The notes beneath the pieces were generated by a model, which saw nothing but the letters and a program-made list of their open reading frames with translations, was not told the DNA's origin and ran no database searches. A stretch of DNA of 22,867 nt from a virus, in IMG/VR virus record IMGVR_UViG_3300028844_005808, positions 1-22,867 of that record, one strand, 5' to 3'. Positions 21,919 to 22,867 of the stretch are shown one piece after another; the first letter of the stretch is position 1, and every line of letters begins with the position of its first letter. Position numbers and translations under genes: made by a program.

Positions 21919-22235
21919 GGCCAGATACCCATATCCTGGGCGACGTTTGCGAGGCCATTGCTGTAAAAGAACTGACGGCCCAAGGGTATTTTGTGTATAC
22001 CACCAGTCAGGGCACGGGGCCTATAGACATTGTGGCACTGGCACCGGGCGGTGAGTTATTGCTGCTCGATGTGAAGTCGGATTCCCAAAGGGTCAACCTC
22101 GGAGGCAAAAGGCCGACGCGCATCTATCGGAAGCGGTCGGCCCTGCAGAAAAGGCTCGGGGTAATGATCTGTTACGTTAACGCCGAGACTGAAATGATCT
22201 TTATCCAGGCTCCTGAGCAACAGGCCCGGACCTGA
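21915..22235 (+). CDS. PD-(D/E)XK nuclease, Hjc-like
   Basis: 106 residues with the compact PD-(D/E)XK pattern: GDVCEAIAVKELTAQG (E13 in the first helix), GPIDIVAL with D38, then LLLLDVKSD with D52-V-K54. Residues 77-92 (LQKRLGVMICYVNAE) are the final helix and strand. It is closest by eye to small Holliday-junction resolvase-like or VRR-NUC-type proteins. A late phage enzyme of this sort could resolve branched DNA before packaging, as T7 gp3 and T4 gp49 do, but that role is inferred. D in the E-x-K position (DVK) still fits the active site. It overlaps a gene on the other strand by 35 bases (22201-22235). Confidence 0.75.
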   Translation: MRPDTHILGDVCEAIAVKELTAQGYFVYTTSQGTGPIDIVALAPGGELLLLDVKSDSQRVNLGGKRPTRIYRKRSALQKRLGVMICYVNAETEMIFIQAPEQQART

Positions 22236-22867
22236 CAATTATACTTTTCCGGCGCTTGGCTTCGCTAGCTGATCGGTTGATAACAGAGGCCGGACGGGCA
22301 GCTTGGTCGCCCCACTCTAGCGTCATGGGCTTGTCCAAAGGCTTCCCCAGATAAGGCTCATCAGTGTTGGTGATATCACCCCAGAAAGACAGTACGACTG
22401 CACGCTTGTGGCAACCCATAACCTGCTTCATGTGAATTTGCGCGAGGGCTTCAGACTTCTCCAGCTTTTTACGCGTCTCGATAATCTCCCAGAGCGCGAG
22501 GGCTGATCGTGCGTTCTCGCCAGTCAACTCGAGCGGCGGCTCACTATCGTCGCTCTGCGGATAAAACTGAGCGCATTCTTCATTATCCATGGGCGCTAGC
22601 CATTGCCTGAATTTCGACCTGTCTTCGAGGCTGCGGTAATGCTCAACGCGGTCATTGAAATCCCACGCGTCTGCCAGAATCTTGGCTTGCATTACAGCTT
22701 CAGGCGCAAGTAGGTAAACAAAGAAGTCAGTAGTCGGGCGATAAACAAAAAGTGCCGACCATTTATATCCAGTGCATGCCATCAGGGCCTGACACTGAAG
22801 GGCCCCGCGAGCAGGATCTGGCCGCTCGGTGGGTCTTACCTGCGTCAACTTTGCCTCTGCCACACCG
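22201..22867 (-). CDS. C-terminal part of a YqaJ/RecB-like PD-(D/E)XK nuclease (partial)
   Basis: This - strand gene enters from the right edge and ends with TAA at 22201. The visible part, about 222 codons, has no convincing start: GTG at 22863 is in frame but a Gly-Val-Ala-Glu-Ala-Lys run continues to the edge, so the 5' end is outside. E-A-K there could be the E-x-K of a PD-(D/E)XK site. GALQCQALMACTGYKW and the LFVYRPTTDFFVYLL strand resemble the Q-x-Q helix and following strand of YqaJ/lambda-exonuclease-like recombinases. AKILADAWDFNDRVEHY is the expected later helix. The last 60 residues are charged and basic. It converges on the late operon and overlaps the nuclease gene; it is probably part of a recombination/replication arm. 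Confidence 0.55.
   Translation of the reverse strand, partial: GVAEAKLTQVRPTERPDPARGALQCQALMACTGYKWSALFVYRPTTDFFVYLLAPEAVMQAKILADAWDFNDRVEHYRSLEDRSKFRQWLAPMDNEECAQFYPQSDDSEPPLELTGENARSALALWEIIETRKKLEKSEALAQIHMKQVMGCHKRAVVLSFWGDITNTDEPYLGKPLDKPMTLEWGDQAARPASVINRSASEAKRRKSIIVRSGPVAQEPG

Noticed and set aside
22238-22243. TATAAT on the - strand between the converging genes
   Set aside because: No -35 at a usable distance, and it would only drive transcription antisense to the nuclease and endolysin genes.

Overview
The window is the late (virion and lysis) arm of a short-tailed, podovirus-type double-stranded DNA bacteriophage. Nearly all of it lies on the + strand as one dense colinear operon, and the gene order is T7-like: small and large terminase, portal (gp8-type), scaffold, major capsid, tail tubular A and nozzle, three or four internal or ejection proteins, tail fibre, then lysis genes. 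A Bbp19-like protein sits between portal and scaffold. No integrase, RNA polymerase, tRNA, CRISPR array or insertion sequence is visible. The host is probably Gram-negative, judging from a T4-type lysozyme, a three-TM holin and a spanin-like membrane coiled-coil protein. An aquatic proteobacterium is a guess from the flavour of the families, not shown by the sequence.

Layout. 1-318 is a gene-free leader with unusual secondary structure. 319-1771 is a compact block of small DNA-binding or accessory genes: a DnaA domain IV-like protein, a DUF6378-like protein, a 47-aa zinc-ribbon protein, a TerS-like protein without its usual N-terminal helix-turn-helix, and an XRE-type helix-turn-helix protein. 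1764-6589 carries large terminase, a GNAT/gp13-like protein, a small basic head protein, portal, a Bbp19-like protein and scaffold. A 142-bp leader with two hairpins then precedes major capsid and a small capsid-associated protein, followed by a strong hairpin terminator at 7881-7912. 7933-18526 carries the tail tube proteins and the large internal or ejection proteins. 18588-20102 is the tail fibre, and 20107-21918 holds a Cys-rich micro-protein, an exported protein, two single-TM proteins, the holin and the endolysin. 21915-22235 is a PD-(D/E)XK (Hjc-like) nuclease. It converges on, and overlaps, a - strand gene running in from the right edge that looks like the C-terminal part of another PD-(D/E)XK nuclease of YqaJ/RecB type. 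So the replication/recombination arm probably lies beyond the right edge, transcribed towards the late arm.

How the genes work together. Many neighbours are joined by four-base start/stop overlaps (ATGA, GTGA and, twice, TTGA), so translational coupling seems to set stoichiometry. Separate leaders and strong ribosome sites appear only before the capsid gene, the capsid-associated gene and the tail fibre, the products needed in most copies or at separate times.

The parts most worth a second look are the DnaA domain IV-like protein heading the late operon, the TerS lacking its helix-turn-helix next to an independent helix-turn-helix gene, the internal duplications and AT-rich island in the ejection-protein genes, the structured leader at 1-318, and the two converging nuclease genes. 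Family names are recognised by eye from motifs; no database search was possible.
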